This document shows positions 26,952-36,219 of a stretch of 64,000 nt of DNA, piece by piece. The position numbers were made by a program, and so were the translations under genes. The notes below the pieces were generated by a model. It was not told where the DNA came from. It searched no databases and worked only from the letters and a program-made list of their open reading frames with translations. Source of the stretch: Piscinibacter sp. (GTDB lineage Bacteria > Pseudomonadota > Gammaproteobacteria > Burkholderiales > Burkholderiaceae_C); assembly GCA_019635485.1 (NCBI GenBank), contig JAHBZL010000002.1, positions 62,001 to 126,000 on the forward strand, in the 5' to 3' direction. Position 1 is the first letter of the stretch. Every line of letters starts with the position of its first letter.

Positions 26952-27389
26952 ATGTCGCTTCCCTCTCCTGCCCGCGCGCCGCGTGCGCGCGGCTTCACGC
27001 TGATCGAGCTGATGGTCGTGCTGGTGATCATCGGCGTGCTCGCGGCGCTGATCGTGCCGAACGTGCTGGACCGCGCCGACGACGCCCGTGTCACGGCCGC
27101 ACGCACGGACGTCAACAACCTCATGCAGGCGCTCAAGCTCTACCGGCTGGACAACCAGCGCTATCCGAGCGGCGACCAGGGCCTGCAGGCGCTGGTAGTC
27201 AAGCCAACTTCCGGCGCGATCCCGCCGAACTGGAAGCCCTACCTCGAGAAGCTGCCGAACGACCCCTGGGGCCGGCCGTACCAGTACGCGAACCCGGGAC
27301 TGAAGGGCGAGATCGACGTGTTCAGCTTCGGCGCCGACGGCACGCTCGGCGGCGAGGGCAAGGATGCCGAGGTCGGCTCCTGGCAGTGA
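26952..27389 (+). CDS. gspG: type II secretion major pseudopilin GspG
   Basis: 145 residues. Prepilin leader ending RGFTLIELMVVL, with cleavage before Phe and the conserved Glu+5. The globular part shows GDQGLQALV, NDPWGRPYQY and a calcium-binding loop typical of GspG. It forms the pseudopilus shaft after processing by the prepilin peptidase, which is not in this window. First gene of the 11-gene operon; its end overlaps gspH by 26 bp. Confidence 0.95.
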   Translation: MSLPSPARAPRARGFTLIELMVVLVIIGVLAALIVPNVLDRADDARVTAARTDVNNLMQALKLYRLDNQRYPSGDQGLQALVVKPTSGAIPPNWKPYLEKLPNDPWGRPYQYANPGLKGEIDVFSFGADGTLGGEGKDAEVGSWQ

Positions 27390-27846
27390 CGCGGCACGGC
27401 GTTCGGCCGGCTTCACGCTGGTCGAACTGCTGATCGTCGTCGCGCTGATCGCGATCGCCAGCGGCGTGGTCAGCCTCGCGCTGCGCGACCTGGCCGCCAC
27501 GCGCCTGGAACGCGAGGCCGCACGCTTGTCCGCGCTGCTCGAGGCGGCACGCGCGGAGTCGCGCGCCTCGGGCGTGACGGCCCGCTGGGAGCCGCGCAAG
27601 GAACAGGTGGACGAGCCGGGCTTCCGCTTCCTCGGGCTGCCCGACTCGATCGACCTGCCGGGCGACTGGCTCGGCGAGGGCGTGCGCGCCGAGACACCCG
27701 GCGTGCGCGCCGTGGTGCTCGGCCCGGAACCGCTGATCCCCGCGCAGCGCATCGTGCTGCACCTGGACCGCCAGTTCCTGACGCTGGCCACCGACGGGCT
27801 CGGCCCGTTCGTCGTGGTGGAGAGCGGCAGCGAGGGCACGCCGTGA
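27364..27846 (+). CDS. gspH: type II secretion minor pseudopilin GspH
   Basis: 160 residues with prepilin motif AGFTLVELLIVVALIAIAS and Glu+5. A long N-terminal helix (REAARLSALLEAARAESRAS) and a beta-rich C-terminus fit GspH. No in-frame start exists after the gspG stop, so the ATG inside gspG is required. It overlaps gspI by 4 bp. Confidence 0.92.
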   Translation: MPRSAPGSDAARRSAGFTLVELLIVVALIAIASGVVSLALRDLAATRLEREAARLSALLEAARAESRASGVTARWEPRKEQVDEPGFRFLGLPDSIDLPGDWLGEGVRAETPGVRAVVLGPEPLIPAQRIVLHLDRQFLTLATDGLGPFVVVESGSEGTP

Positions 27847-28211
27847 GACACGCATCGCACGCGCGCGGCTTCACGCTGATCGAGGTGCTGGTCGCGCTGG
27901 CGATCGTCGCGGTCACGCTGGGCGCGGGCATCAAGGCCGCAGGCGCGCTGACCGGGAATGCGCAGCGCCTGGCCGAGGTCAGCACCGCGCAGTGGTGCGC
28001 CGACAACCAGCTCACCGGCCTGCGTCTGGCGCGCCAGTTCCCAGGCATCGGCGACGGTGATTTCGTCTGCGAGCAGCTCGGCCGCAGCTTCCGCGGCAAG
28101 CTGATCGTGCGCCCGACGCCGAACCCGAACTTCCGCCGCGTCGACGCGCAGGTCTTCAACGAAGCCGGCGAGCCGCTGCTGACCCTGTCGACCGTGCTGG
28201 GTCGCTACTGA
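27843..28211 (+). CDS. gspI: type II secretion minor pseudopilin GspI
   Basis: 122 residues with prepilin motif RGFTLIEVLVALAIVAVTL. The region AQWCADNQLTGLRLARQFP is characteristic of GspI. It caps the pseudopilus tip together with GspJ and GspK. The start overlaps the gspH stop by 4 bp. Confidence 0.94.
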   Translation: MRHASHARGFTLIEVLVALAIVAVTLGAGIKAAGALTGNAQRLAEVSTAQWCADNQLTGLRLARQFPGIGDGDFVCEQLGRSFRGKLIVRPTPNPNFRRVDAQVFNEAGEPLLTLSTVLGRY

Positions 28212-28215
28212 GGCG

Positions 28216-28896
28216 ATGGCGACAAGAACGGCAGCGTCGTCAGCCCCGCGGGCCGCCCAGGCCGGCTTCACGCTGGTCGAGGTGCTGGTCGCCCTGCTCG
28301 TGCTCGCGCTGATGGCGAGCATGGCCTGGCAAGGCGTGGACGGCATCACGCGCGCCCGCGACACCAGCCAGGGCCAGATCGACCGCACGCTGCGCATCAA
28401 TGCCGTGGTCGGCCAATGGGAGTCGGACCTGGCGAAGGTGCAGGACACCGGCGCGGTGCCGGCGCTGAACTTCGACGGCGTGACGCTGCGCCTCACGCGC
28501 GCCAGCGACGAGGGCATGCAGGTGATCGCCTGGTCGCTGCGACCGGACCAGTCCGGCAGCACACTGCTGCGCTGGGCCGGCCCGGTGGTCACGAACGGGG
28601 CGGCGCTGCAGGACAGCTGGTTCACCAGCCAGCAGCTGCAGGGCAGCGAACCGGGCCAGCTGCGTGCGCTCGAAGGCGTCTCGCAGTGGCAGGTCTACTT
28701 CTACTACCAGAGCCAGGGGCAGAGCAGCGGCTGGAGCAACGCGCAGTCGACCGGCAACGTCACGCCGTTCGCCGGCGCGGCGAGCGCGCCGGTCACGGTG
28801 CAGGCGCTGCCGGCCGGCGTACGTCTGGTGATGGAGTTCGCTCCGGGCAGCGGGGTCAACGGCCCGCTGACGCGCGACACGCTGCTCGGACCATGA
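28216..28896 (+). CDS. gspJ: type II secretion minor pseudopilin GspJ
   Basis: 226 residues with prepilin motif AGFTLVEVLVALLVLALMA. WQGVDGITRARD and a tail ending GVRLVMEFAPGSG are typical of GspJ. A low-complexity Ser/Gln stretch (SQGQSSGWSNAQS) is in the globular part. It follows gspI by 4 bp and overlaps gspK by 4 bp. Confidence 0.93.
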   Translation: MATRTAASSAPRAAQAGFTLVEVLVALLVLALMASMAWQGVDGITRARDTSQGQIDRTLRINAVVGQWESDLAKVQDTGAVPALNFDGVTLRLTRASDEGMQVIAWSLRPDQSGSTLLRWAGPVVTNGAALQDSWFTSQQLQGSEPGQLRALEGVSQWQVYFYYQSQGQSSGWSNAQSTGNVTPFAGAASAPVTVQALPAGVRLVMEFAPGSGVNGPLTRDTLLGP

Positions 28897-29837
28897 AGCC
28901 ACTGCGCGGACACGCCCTCACCGAGCGCGGCGCCGCCTTGCTGACGGCGATGATCATCGTCACGCTGCTGGCCACGCTGATCGCTGCCATGGTGCTGCAG
29001 CAGCGCCGTGCGGTGTCGGTGGAAGCCGCCGAGCGCAGCCGCGTGCAGTCGGCCTGGATCCTGAACGGTGCGCTGGACTGGGCGCGCCTGATCCTGCGCG
29101 AGGACAAGCGATCCGGTCGCCCGACCGCCCTCACCGAACCCTGGGCCACGCCGCTCGCCGAGGCCCGCCTGTCGACCTTCCTGGCCGCCGACGTCAGCCA
29201 CACCGAGGACGGGCCGGACGCCTTCCTGTCCGGTGTCATCACCGACTCGCAGGCCCGCTACAACCTGATCAACCTGGTCGACCAGGCCAAGGTGCAGCCG
29301 GCCGAGGTGGAGGCCCTGCAGCGGCTGTGCGTCGCGGTCGGTGTGTCCGACGACGTCGCCACCCGCATCGCCAGCGGCCTGCTGGCCGCGGTGGCGCCGA
29401 CCAGCAGCAACACGGCACTGCGGCCGCGGCAGCTCGACCAGCTCACGTGGCTGGGCATCGACCGCGACACGATCGCGCGCCTGGAACCCTATGTCACGCT
29501 GCTGCCCTCGCGGACGCCGGTGAACGTCAACACGGCGTCGCGCGAGGTGCTCGTGGCGGCGATCAAGGGCCTGGACCTCGCCACCGCCGAGCGGCTGATC
29601 CAGCTGCGCCAGCGCGATCCGTTCCGCACCACTGCCGCAGTCGAGGCCCAGGTGCCCAACCTCGCCCCGCTGGCGCCGGGCCACATCTCGACCGCGTCCG
29701 ACTACTTCGAGGTGCGCGGCCGGCTGCGCCTGGAGGATCGCGTGCTGGAGCAGCGTTCGCTGGTGGTGCGGCGAGGCCTCGACGTGATCGTGCTGCAGCG
29801 CGAGCAGATCTCGGCCCGCGACGCATTCGGTTCATGA
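28893..29837 (+). CDS. gspK: type II secretion minor pseudopilin GspK
   Basis: 314 residues. The leader is RGAALLTAMIIVTLLATLIA; as in other GspK proteins the conserved Glu+5 is absent and the leader sequence is degenerate. LNGALDWARLILREDKR, DSQARYNLINL and VNVNTASREVLVA are the family markers (pilin core with inserted alpha domain). It sits at the pseudopilus tip. The ATG at 28893 overlaps the gspJ stop. Confidence 0.94.
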   Translation: MKPLRGHALTERGAALLTAMIIVTLLATLIAAMVLQQRRAVSVEAAERSRVQSAWILNGALDWARLILREDKRSGRPTALTEPWATPLAEARLSTFLAADVSHTEDGPDAFLSGVITDSQARYNLINLVDQAKVQPAEVEALQRLCVAVGVSDDVATRIASGLLAAVAPTSSNTALRPRQLDQLTWLGIDRDTIARLEPYVTLLPSRTPVNVNTASREVLVAAIKGLDLATAERLIQLRQRDPFRTTAAVEAQVPNLAPLAPGHISTASDYFEVRGRLRLEDRVLEQRSLVVRRGLDVIVLQREQISARDAFGS

Positions 29838-29927
29838 GGCGGGTTGCGCCCGATGCCGGGCTGTCGCGGCGCGGTTACAACGGTGCCTAAGTCATTGATT
29901 CGTGAAGGTTTGTAGCGAGCCCGCGCC

Positions 29928-29933
29928 TACAAT
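29928..29933 (+). promoter_or_regulatory. possible internal promoter before gspL
   Basis: A TACAAT lies 23 bp before the gspL ATG, in the only sizeable gap (119 bp) of the gsp operon. No -35 is at the right distance. It may allow gspLMNDEF to be expressed separately. Confidence 0.3.
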
Positions 29934-29956
29934 GCCCCGAGCCTGATTCCCCGCCC

Positions 29957-31225
29957 ATGTCGATCCTCGTCGTCCAGATCCCCGAGCGCACGCGGCTGCG
30001 CGCGCAAAGCCCTGTGGAGGGAGAGGGCGCGCCGTCCGGCCGCGGCACCGAGTACGCCTACGTCACCAGCCCGGACGGCCTGCTTCTCGACAAGCAGGGC
30101 GAGTGCGCCGCCGCCCTGCTGCCGCGCGCGGCGACGGTGATCGCGCAGCTCGCCGATGCGAACGTGAGCTGGCACCGCGTCACGCTGCCCAAGGCGCCGC
30201 AGGCGCGCCTGCGCGCGGCGCTGGTCGGCGTGCTGGAGGAAGCGCTGCTGGACGACGCCGATGCCGTGCACCTCGCGCTCGCGCCCGGGGCAACGCCCGG
30301 CCAGCCCACCTGGGTCGCGGCGGTCGACAAGGCGTGGCTGCGCGCCGAACTGGCGGCGCTGGAGAAGGCGGACGTTTTCGTCGACCGCGTGGTGCCTTCC
30401 TCCTGGCCCGACGACCCGCCCTCCGGCCACTTTGCCGAGACCCAGGCCGACGGCGACGGCACCACCCAGGGCATCGTGCTGCACTGGGCCCACTCCGACG
30501 GCGTGGCCGGCCTGCGACTGCAGGGCGGCCTGGTCCGTGCGCTCGTCCCGCGCCCCGCCCCGGCCGGCACCCGCTGGAGCGCGACGCCCGGCGCGGCTTC
30601 GGCCGCCGAGCAGTGGCTGGGCATGCCGATCACCGTGATGTCGCGTGCCGAGCGTTCGTTGCAGGCCGCACGCAGCCTGTGGAACCTGCGTCAGTTCGAC
30701 CTCGCGCAGCGCACCCGCGGCGCGCGTGCGTTGCGCGACGGCCTGCGGCGACTGTCCAGCCCGCAGTGGCGCCCGGTGCGCTGGGGCGTGGCTGCGCTCG
30801 TGCTGGCGCAGGTGGTCGGCCTGAACCTGTGGGCCTGGCAGCAGCGCAGCACCGTCGAAGCCCGGCGGGTCGCGATCCGCAACGCCGTGAAGGCGGCGTT
30901 CCCGCGCGCCAGCGATCTCGACCTGCAGCGCGATGCGGCAGCCGTCATGCAGCGCGAGGTGCAGGCGATGCGCACGCTGGCCGGCAAGGCCGGCGACAAC
31001 GACCTCGAGGTGCTGCTCGCCGCGGCCGCATCGGCCTGGCCCGGGGACCGGCCGCCGGTCGACAACCTGCGCTACGAAAACGGCCGCCTGAGCCTGGCCG
31101 CCGCGGGCTGGAGCGACCAGCAGCTGACCCAGTTCCGCAGCCTGCTGCAGCCCGCCGGCTGGCAGGTCGACGCCAGCGAGGGCCGACTGACGCTGACCCG
31201 GGCGCGCCCCGGAGGCCGCTCATGA
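29957..31225 (+). CDS. gspL: type II secretion inner-membrane protein GspL
   Basis: 422 residues. It is a bitopic protein: the cytoplasmic actin-like region that binds GspE (residues 1-275), one transmembrane helix (near WGVAALVLAQVVGLNLWAW), and a periplasmic ferredoxin-like domain with NLRYENGRLSLAA. It recruits the GspE ATPase to the membrane and contacts GspM. The stop overlaps the gspM start by 4 bp. Confidence 0.9.
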   Translation: MSILVVQIPERTRLRAQSPVEGEGAPSGRGTEYAYVTSPDGLLLDKQGECAAALLPRAATVIAQLADANVSWHRVTLPKAPQARLRAALVGVLEEALLDDADAVHLALAPGATPGQPTWVAAVDKAWLRAELAALEKADVFVDRVVPSSWPDDPPSGHFAETQADGDGTTQGIVLHWAHSDGVAGLRLQGGLVRALVPRPAPAGTRWSATPGAASAAEQWLGMPITVMSRAERSLQAARSLWNLRQFDLAQRTRGARALRDGLRRLSSPQWRPVRWGVAALVLAQVVGLNLWAWQQRSTVEARRVAIRNAVKAAFPRASDLDLQRDAAAVMQREVQAMRTLAGKAGDNDLEVLLAAAASAWPGDRPPVDNLRYENGRLSLAAAGWSDQQLTQFRSLLQPAGWQVDASEGRLTLTRARPGGRS

Positions 31226-31743
31226 GCGCCGCCCGCCTGACCCTGCCGCCCGCACTCGCGCAGCGGCGCACGCAGCTCCAGCAGTATTGGCGCACCCGTG
31301 CGCCGCGCGAGCGCCTGGCGCTGACGCTGATGGCGGTGGTGCTGGTCGTTGCGCTCGCCTGGCTGCTGTTCGTGCAACCGGCCTGGAGCAGCCTGCGCCA
31401 GACGCCGCAGCAGATCGACCAGCTCGACGCCCAGCTGCAGCAGATGCAGCGCCTGGCCGCCGAGGCGCAGGCGCTGCGCGGCGTGGCGGCCGTCTCCACC
31501 GCCCAGGCGACCGCGGCGCTGCGCGCCGCCACCGAGCGGCTCGGCGACAAGGGCCGGCTGTCGCTGCTCGGTGACCGCGCCACGCTGACGCTGAACGGCG
31601 CGCCGCCGGAGGCGCTGCGCGGCTGGTTGATCGAGGCGCGCAGCGCGGCGCGGGCCCGTCCGGTGGAGGCCCAGCTGACGCGTGCCGGCAACGGCTACAG
31701 CGGCTCGCTGGTCGTGCAGCTCAGTGGCGGGGCGACGCCATGA
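31222..31743 (+). CDS. gspM: type II secretion inner-membrane protein GspM
   Basis: 173 residues. The RAPRERLALTLMAVVLVVAL segment is the conserved start of the single transmembrane helix, followed by a coiled coil (QQIDQLDAQLQQMQRLAAEA) and a ferredoxin-like periplasmic domain. It pairs with GspL. Both ends overlap neighbours by 4 bp. Confidence 0.9.
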   Translation: MSAARLTLPPALAQRRTQLQQYWRTRAPRERLALTLMAVVLVVALAWLLFVQPAWSSLRQTPQQIDQLDAQLQQMQRLAAEAQALRGVAAVSTAQATAALRAATERLGDKGRLSLLGDRATLTLNGAPPEALRGWLIEARSAARARPVEAQLTRAGNGYSGSLVVQLSGGATP

Positions 31744-32618
31744 TCCGGCGGCGCAAGGCCCGGGCCTGGGCCCACACCGCGGCCGCCACCGGCTGGGGTG
31801 AATCGACCTTCGCCGAACTGGCGTGGGACAAGTCGCGCGGCGCCGCGATGCGCTGGGGCATCGGCGGCGCGGTGGTGGGCGTGCTGGCCGCGCTGGTGCT
31901 GTTCGCACCGGCCGCGTGGCTGGCACGCGGCATCGCCGCCGCCACCGGCGAGCACCTGCTGCTGGCGGACGCGCGCGGCACCGTCTGGTCGGGCAGCGCC
32001 GTCGCGGTGCTGACCGGCGGGCCCGGCAGCCGCGATGCCAGCACGCTGCCCGGCCGCATCGAGTGGACGCTGGTGCCGGCCGGGTTCGGCGTCGAACTGC
32101 GTGCCCGCCAGTCCTGCTGCCTGAACGGCACCGCGGTGCTGGCGGTGCGGCCCGGCCTCGGCCGTGTGACCGTCGCGCTGAAGCCCGGCGGCGAATGGAT
32201 CGGCCAGTGGCCGAGCGCCTGGCTGGGCGGGCTCGGCACGCCGTGGAACACGCTGCAGATGGGCGGATCGGTGCGGCTCAGCTCGCCCGGCCTGAGTGTC
32301 GAGTCGGTGCAGGGCCGCTGGCGCCTGAGCGGGCGGGCCGATGTCGACCTGCTGGACGTCTCCTCGCGGCTGTCGACGCTCGACACCCTGGGCAGCTACC
32401 GGCTCACCATCTCCGGCGACCCGAGCGGTGCGGCGCAGCTGAACCTGGCCACGCAGCAGGGCGCGCTGCAGTTGTCCGGCAGCGGCAGCATCGCGCCGTC
32501 CGGCGTGCGCTTCCGCGGCGAGGCGCGCGCGGGCAGCGGCGAGGAGGCGGCCCTGACCAACCTGCTGAACATCATCGGGCGGCGCGACGGCGCACGGTCC
32601 GTCATTTCGATCGGATGA
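31740..32618 (+). CDS. gspN: type II secretion protein GspN
   Basis: 292 residues. One transmembrane helix (about residues 40-60) is followed by a periplasmic domain with the GTVWSGSA, LPGRIEWTL and SPGLSVESVQGRW motifs of the T2SS GspN family. It has a longer cytoplasmic N-terminus than usual (about 38 residues). Its precise role is not known in the family. The stop overlaps the gspD start as ATGA. Confidence 0.88.
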   Translation: MIRRRKARAWAHTAAATGWGESTFAELAWDKSRGAAMRWGIGGAVVGVLAALVLFAPAAWLARGIAAATGEHLLLADARGTVWSGSAVAVLTGGPGSRDASTLPGRIEWTLVPAGFGVELRARQSCCLNGTAVLAVRPGLGRVTVALKPGGEWIGQWPSAWLGGLGTPWNTLQMGGSVRLSSPGLSVESVQGRWRLSGRADVDLLDVSSRLSTLDTLGSYRLTISGDPSGAAQLNLATQQGALQLSGSGSIAPSGVRFRGEARAGSGEEAALTNLLNIIGRRDGARSVISIG

Positions 32619-34774
32619 TCATGAACCCACGTCTGCCCCTCCGGGCCCGCAAGCGGCGCTGGCCGGCCACGCTCTCGGCGGTGCTGCTGGCCGGTGCGCT
32701 GTTGCCGCCCCCGCTGGCGGCGCAGTCGCCCGCCACGCGCTTCGCGGGCGACCCGGTGACGCTGAACTTCGTCAACGCCGACATCGAGGCGGTGTCGCGC
32801 GCGATGGGCGCGATCCTGAAGCAGCAGTTCGTCGTCGACCCGCGCGTCAAGGGCACGATCACGCTGTTCTCGGAGCAGGCGATCTCGCCGCGCGAGGCCT
32901 ACCTGAACTACCTCGCCGCGCTGCGTGGCCTGGGCTTCACGGTGGTCGAGGTCGGCGGGTTGTTCAAGGTGGTACCGGAAGCCGACGCCAAGTTGCAGAC
33001 CGGCACCGTCGCGATCGGCGAGACGAACCGCCGCGGCGACCAGATCCTGACCCAGATCTTCCGCCTCAACCACGAGAACGCGAACAACCTCGTGCCGGTG
33101 CTGCGCCCGCTGATCAGCCCGAACAACACGATCAACGCCAACCCGGGCAACAACTCGCTGGTCATCACCGACTACGCCGACAACCTGCAGCGCATCGCGC
33201 GCATCATCGCCGCGATGGACACGCCGGCGGCCGGCGAAGTCGAGGTGATCCCGCTGCAGCACGCAGTGGCGTCGGACCTGGCGCCGATCGTGCAGCGCCT
33301 GGCGGACGCGTCGGGCGTGGCCGCGGTGCCCGGCACGCCGGCCGGCGCCGCCGGGGCGTCGACCTCGATCCTGGTCGACCCGCGCAGCAACTCCCTGCTC
33401 GTCAAGGCCGGCAGCCCGGCGCGCATGGCGACGATCCGCTCACTGATCGAGCGGCTGGACCAGCCGCTGCAGGGCCAGGCCGCGAGCGGCAACGTCTGGG
33501 TGGTGCACCTGAAGAACGCCGACGCGACCAAGCTGGCGCAGGTGCTGCGCGCGGCCTTCACGAGCACCGGCAGCGCCGGCGGCGGCGGTTCGAGCACGCC
33601 GGCGCCGAGCCAGCCGATCGTCGCCCAGCCGCAGACCGCGGCCGCCGGCGGCGCGTCGATCCAGTCCACCAGCCCGGTCAGCGCCGGGGCCGGCCCCTCC
33701 ACGGGCGGCTTCATCCAGGCCGACCCGTCGACCAACTCGCTGATCATCACCGCCGCCGAGCCGCTGTACCGGCAGGTGCGCGCGATGATCGACCAGCTCG
33801 ACTCGCGGCGCGCGCAGGTCTACATCGAGAGCATGATCGTCGAGGTGTCAGGCAGCAATGCCGCGGACTTCGGCCTGCAGTGGCAAGGCCTGCTCGGCAA
33901 GGACGGCGACCGGTACGGGCTCGGCATCGGCACCAACACGACCGTCGGCGGGCCGAGCATCGTCAGCCTGTCGCAGACGCTCGCCGGCCAGGGCACGACG
34001 CTGCCCGGCGAAGGGCTGAACATCGCGCTGCTGCGCAACTACGGCGGCACCTACGCGCTCGCCGCGGTGGCGCGCGCGCTGCAGAGCCAGGCCAACACGA
34101 ACATCGTCTCGACCCCGAACCTGATCACGCTGGACAACGAGGAGGCCAAGATCGTCGTCGGCGAGAACGTGCCGTTCATCACCGGCCAGTTCACCAACAC
34201 CGGCACCGCAACCACCAGCCCGTTCCAGACCATCGAGCGCAAGGACGTCGGCATCACGCTGCGCATCAAGCCGCAGATCGGCGAAGGTGGGACGGTGCGC
34301 ATGACGATCTACCAGGAGCAATCGGCGGTGAAGGAGACCACCGCGGCCGGCACCAGCAACGCCGGCCCGTCGACCACCAAGCGCTCGATCGAATCGACCG
34401 TGGTCGTGGACGACGGCGCGATCCTGATTCTCGGCGGCCTAATCAGCGACACCTTCACCGATTCCAAGGCCAAGGTGCCGCTGCTGGGCGACATCCCGGT
34501 GATCGGCAACCTGTTCCGCAGCGAGAAGCGCGAGAAGAACCGCAGCAACCTGATGGTGTTCCTGCGCCCGACCATCCTGCGCGACGCCGGCAGCGCCTCC
34601 AAGCTGTCGCTCGACCGCTACGACCTGATCCGCGCCAACCAGAAGGACGCGCAGCCCGCGACGCACCCGCTGATCCCGCTCAAGGACGCGCCGGTGCTGC
34701 CGCCGGTGGGTGCGTCGGCGTCGGCGTCGGCGGCGTCGGCGCCGGCGCCGGCCACGGCCGCCTCGGCACCCTAG
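32615..34774 (+). CDS. gspD: type II secretion outer-membrane secretin GspD
   Basis: 719 residues. A signal peptide (cleavage near LAAQS) is followed by N0 (VTLNFVNADIEAVSRAMG), N1, N2 and N3 domains and a secretin domain with VPFITG (gate) and VPLLGDIPVIGNLFR. A Ser/Gly/Ala-rich insertion lies inside N3 (near residues 320-365). The last 25 residues are a repetitive Ala/Ser/Pro tail encoded by a GCGTCG-rich run. It forms the outer-membrane pore for folded exoproteins. The start at 32615 overlaps gspN; a second ATG at 32621 is equally possible. Confidence 0.95.
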   Translation: MIMNPRLPLRARKRRWPATLSAVLLAGALLPPPLAAQSPATRFAGDPVTLNFVNADIEAVSRAMGAILKQQFVVDPRVKGTITLFSEQAISPREAYLNYLAALRGLGFTVVEVGGLFKVVPEADAKLQTGTVAIGETNRRGDQILTQIFRLNHENANNLVPVLRPLISPNNTINANPGNNSLVITDYADNLQRIARIIAAMDTPAAGEVEVIPLQHAVASDLAPIVQRLADASGVAAVPGTPAGAAGASTSILVDPRSNSLLVKAGSPARMATIRSLIERLDQPLQGQAASGNVWVVHLKNADATKLAQVLRAAFTSTGSAGGGGSSTPAPSQPIVAQPQTAAAGGASIQSTSPVSAGAGPSTGGFIQADPSTNSLIITAAEPLYRQVRAMIDQLDSRRAQVYIESMIVEVSGSNAADFGLQWQGLLGKDGDRYGLGIGTNTTVGGPSIVSLSQTLAGQGTTLPGEGLNIALLRNYGGTYALAAVARALQSQANTNIVSTPNLITLDNEEAKIVVGENVPFITGQFTNTGTATTSPFQTIERKDVGITLRIKPQIGEGGTVRMTIYQEQSAVKETTAAGTSNAGPSTTKRSIESTVVVDDGAILILGGLISDTFTDSKAKVPLLGDIPVIGNLFRSEKREKNRSNLMVFLRPTILRDAGSASKLSLDRYDLIRANQKDAQPATHPLIPLKDAPVLPPVGASASASAASAPAPATAASAP

Positions 34775-34784
34775 GGAGCCGGCC

Positions 34785-36206
34785 ATGGGCGCCCGCCATC
34801 CCCTGCCCTACGCCTTCGCGAAGGCCAACACGCTGCTGCTCGAGGACGACGGCGAGCGCCTCGTGCTGTGGGCGCCGGAAAGCGTGCCGCTCGGGCCGCT
34901 GTCCGAGGTGCTGCGCGTCTACGACGTCGACGCGCTCGAGCGCGAGGCGGCGCCGTCGCTGGCCAACCGCATCGCGGCCGCCTACGCGGGCGGCGAATCG
35001 AGCGCCGCCACCGTCGTCGGCGAGGTCGAGAGCGCGGTCGACCTGTCGCGCATGATGCAGGACCTGCCCGCCGTGGAGGACCTGCTCGAGGCGGCCAACG
35101 ACGCGCCGATCATCCGCATGCTCAACGCGCTGCTCACGCAGGCGGCGAAGGACGGCGCGAGCGACATCCACATCGAGCCGTACGAGCGCAGCTCGGCGGT
35201 GCGCTTTCGCGTCGACGGCACGCTGCGCGAGGTGGTGCAGCCGAACAAGGCGCTGCACGCCGCGCTGATCTCGCGCCTGAAGATCATGGCCGAGCTGGAC
35301 ATCGCCGAGAAGCGCCTGCCGCAGGACGGCCGCATCTCGCTGCGCATCGGCGGCCGCGCGGTCGACGTGCGCGTCTCGACGCTGCCCTCGGCGCACGGCG
35401 AGCGTGCGGTGCTGCGCCTGCTCGACAAGGGCGAGAGCAAGTTCACGCTCGAGTCGCTCGGCATGAGCGGCGACGTGCTGGCGCGCTTCGACCGGTTGAT
35501 CCAGCAGCCGCACGGCATCGTGCTCGTCACCGGGCCGACAGGCTCCGGCAAGACGACCACGCTGTACGCCTCGCTGGGCCGCATCGACACCGGCACCACC
35601 AACGTGCTGACGGTGGAGGACCCGGTCGAATACGAACTCGCCGGCATCGGCCAGACGCAGGTCAACCCGAAGATCGACCTGACCTTCGCGAAGGCGCTGC
35701 GGGCGATCCTGCGCCAGGACCCGGACGTCATCATGATCGGCGAGATCCGCGACTTCGAGACCGCGCAGATCGCGATCCAGGCCTCGCTGACGGGCCACCT
35801 GGTGCTGGCCACGCTGCACACCAACGACGCGCCGAGCGCGGTGACGCGGCTGACCGACATGGGCGTCGAGCCGTTCCTGCTCAGCTCCTCGCTGCTCGGG
35901 GTGCTGGCCCAGCGCCTGGTGCGCAAGCTGTGCCCGCACTGCAAGCGCGAGGACGAACATGGCCGCTACCGGCCGGTCGGCTGCAAGGAATGCGGCATGA
36001 GCGGCTACAAGGGGCGCACCGGCGTCTACGAGCTGATGGTCGCGGACGAGCAGGTGCGCGCGCTGATCCACGCGCGCGCAGCGGAATCGCAGCTGTTCGT
36101 TGCCGCCGAATCGGCCGGCATGCGCTCGATGCGCGAGGACGGCGAGCGCCTCGTGACCGAGGGCATCACCTCGGCCGAGGAAGTGATGCGCGTGACCCGC
36201 GAGTAG
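34785..36206 (+). CDS. gspE: type II secretion ATPase GspE
   Basis: 473 residues. It powers pseudopilus assembly from the cytoplasmic face. Walker A is GPTGSGKTTT (K256), the Asp box LTVEDPVEYEL, Walker B ILRQDPDVIMIGEIRD and the His box TGHLVLATLHTNDA. A zinc-binding tetracysteine module (CPHC... CKEC, about residues 383-407) identifies it as GspE rather than PilT. The ATG at 34785 follows GGGAGCCGGCC. Confidence 0.95.
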   Translation: MGARHPLPYAFAKANTLLLEDDGERLVLWAPESVPLGPLSEVLRVYDVDALEREAAPSLANRIAAAYAGGESSAATVVGEVESAVDLSRMMQDLPAVEDLLEAANDAPIIRMLNALLTQAAKDGASDIHIEPYERSSAVRFRVDGTLREVVQPNKALHAALISRLKIMAELDIAEKRLPQDGRISLRIGGRAVDVRVSTLPSAHGERAVLRLLDKGESKFTLESLGMSGDVLARFDRLIQQPHGIVLVTGPTGSGKTTTLYASLGRIDTGTTNVLTVEDPVEYELAGIGQTQVNPKIDLTFAKALRAILRQDPDVIMIGEIRDFETAQIAIQASLTGHLVLATLHTNDAPSAVTRLTDMGVEPFLLSSSLLGVLAQRLVRKLCPHCKREDEHGRYRPVGCKECGMSGYKGRTGVYELMVADEQVRALIHARAAESQLFVAAESAGMRSMREDGERLVTEGITSAEEVMRVTRE

Positions 36207-36219
36207 GAGGCTGCGCGCC

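Noticed and set aside
34705-34774. GCGTCG-rich run at the end of gspD as a variable tandem repeat
   Set aside because: Units are short and imperfect and encode a plain Ala/Ser/Pro tail, common in secretins of high-GC bacteria.
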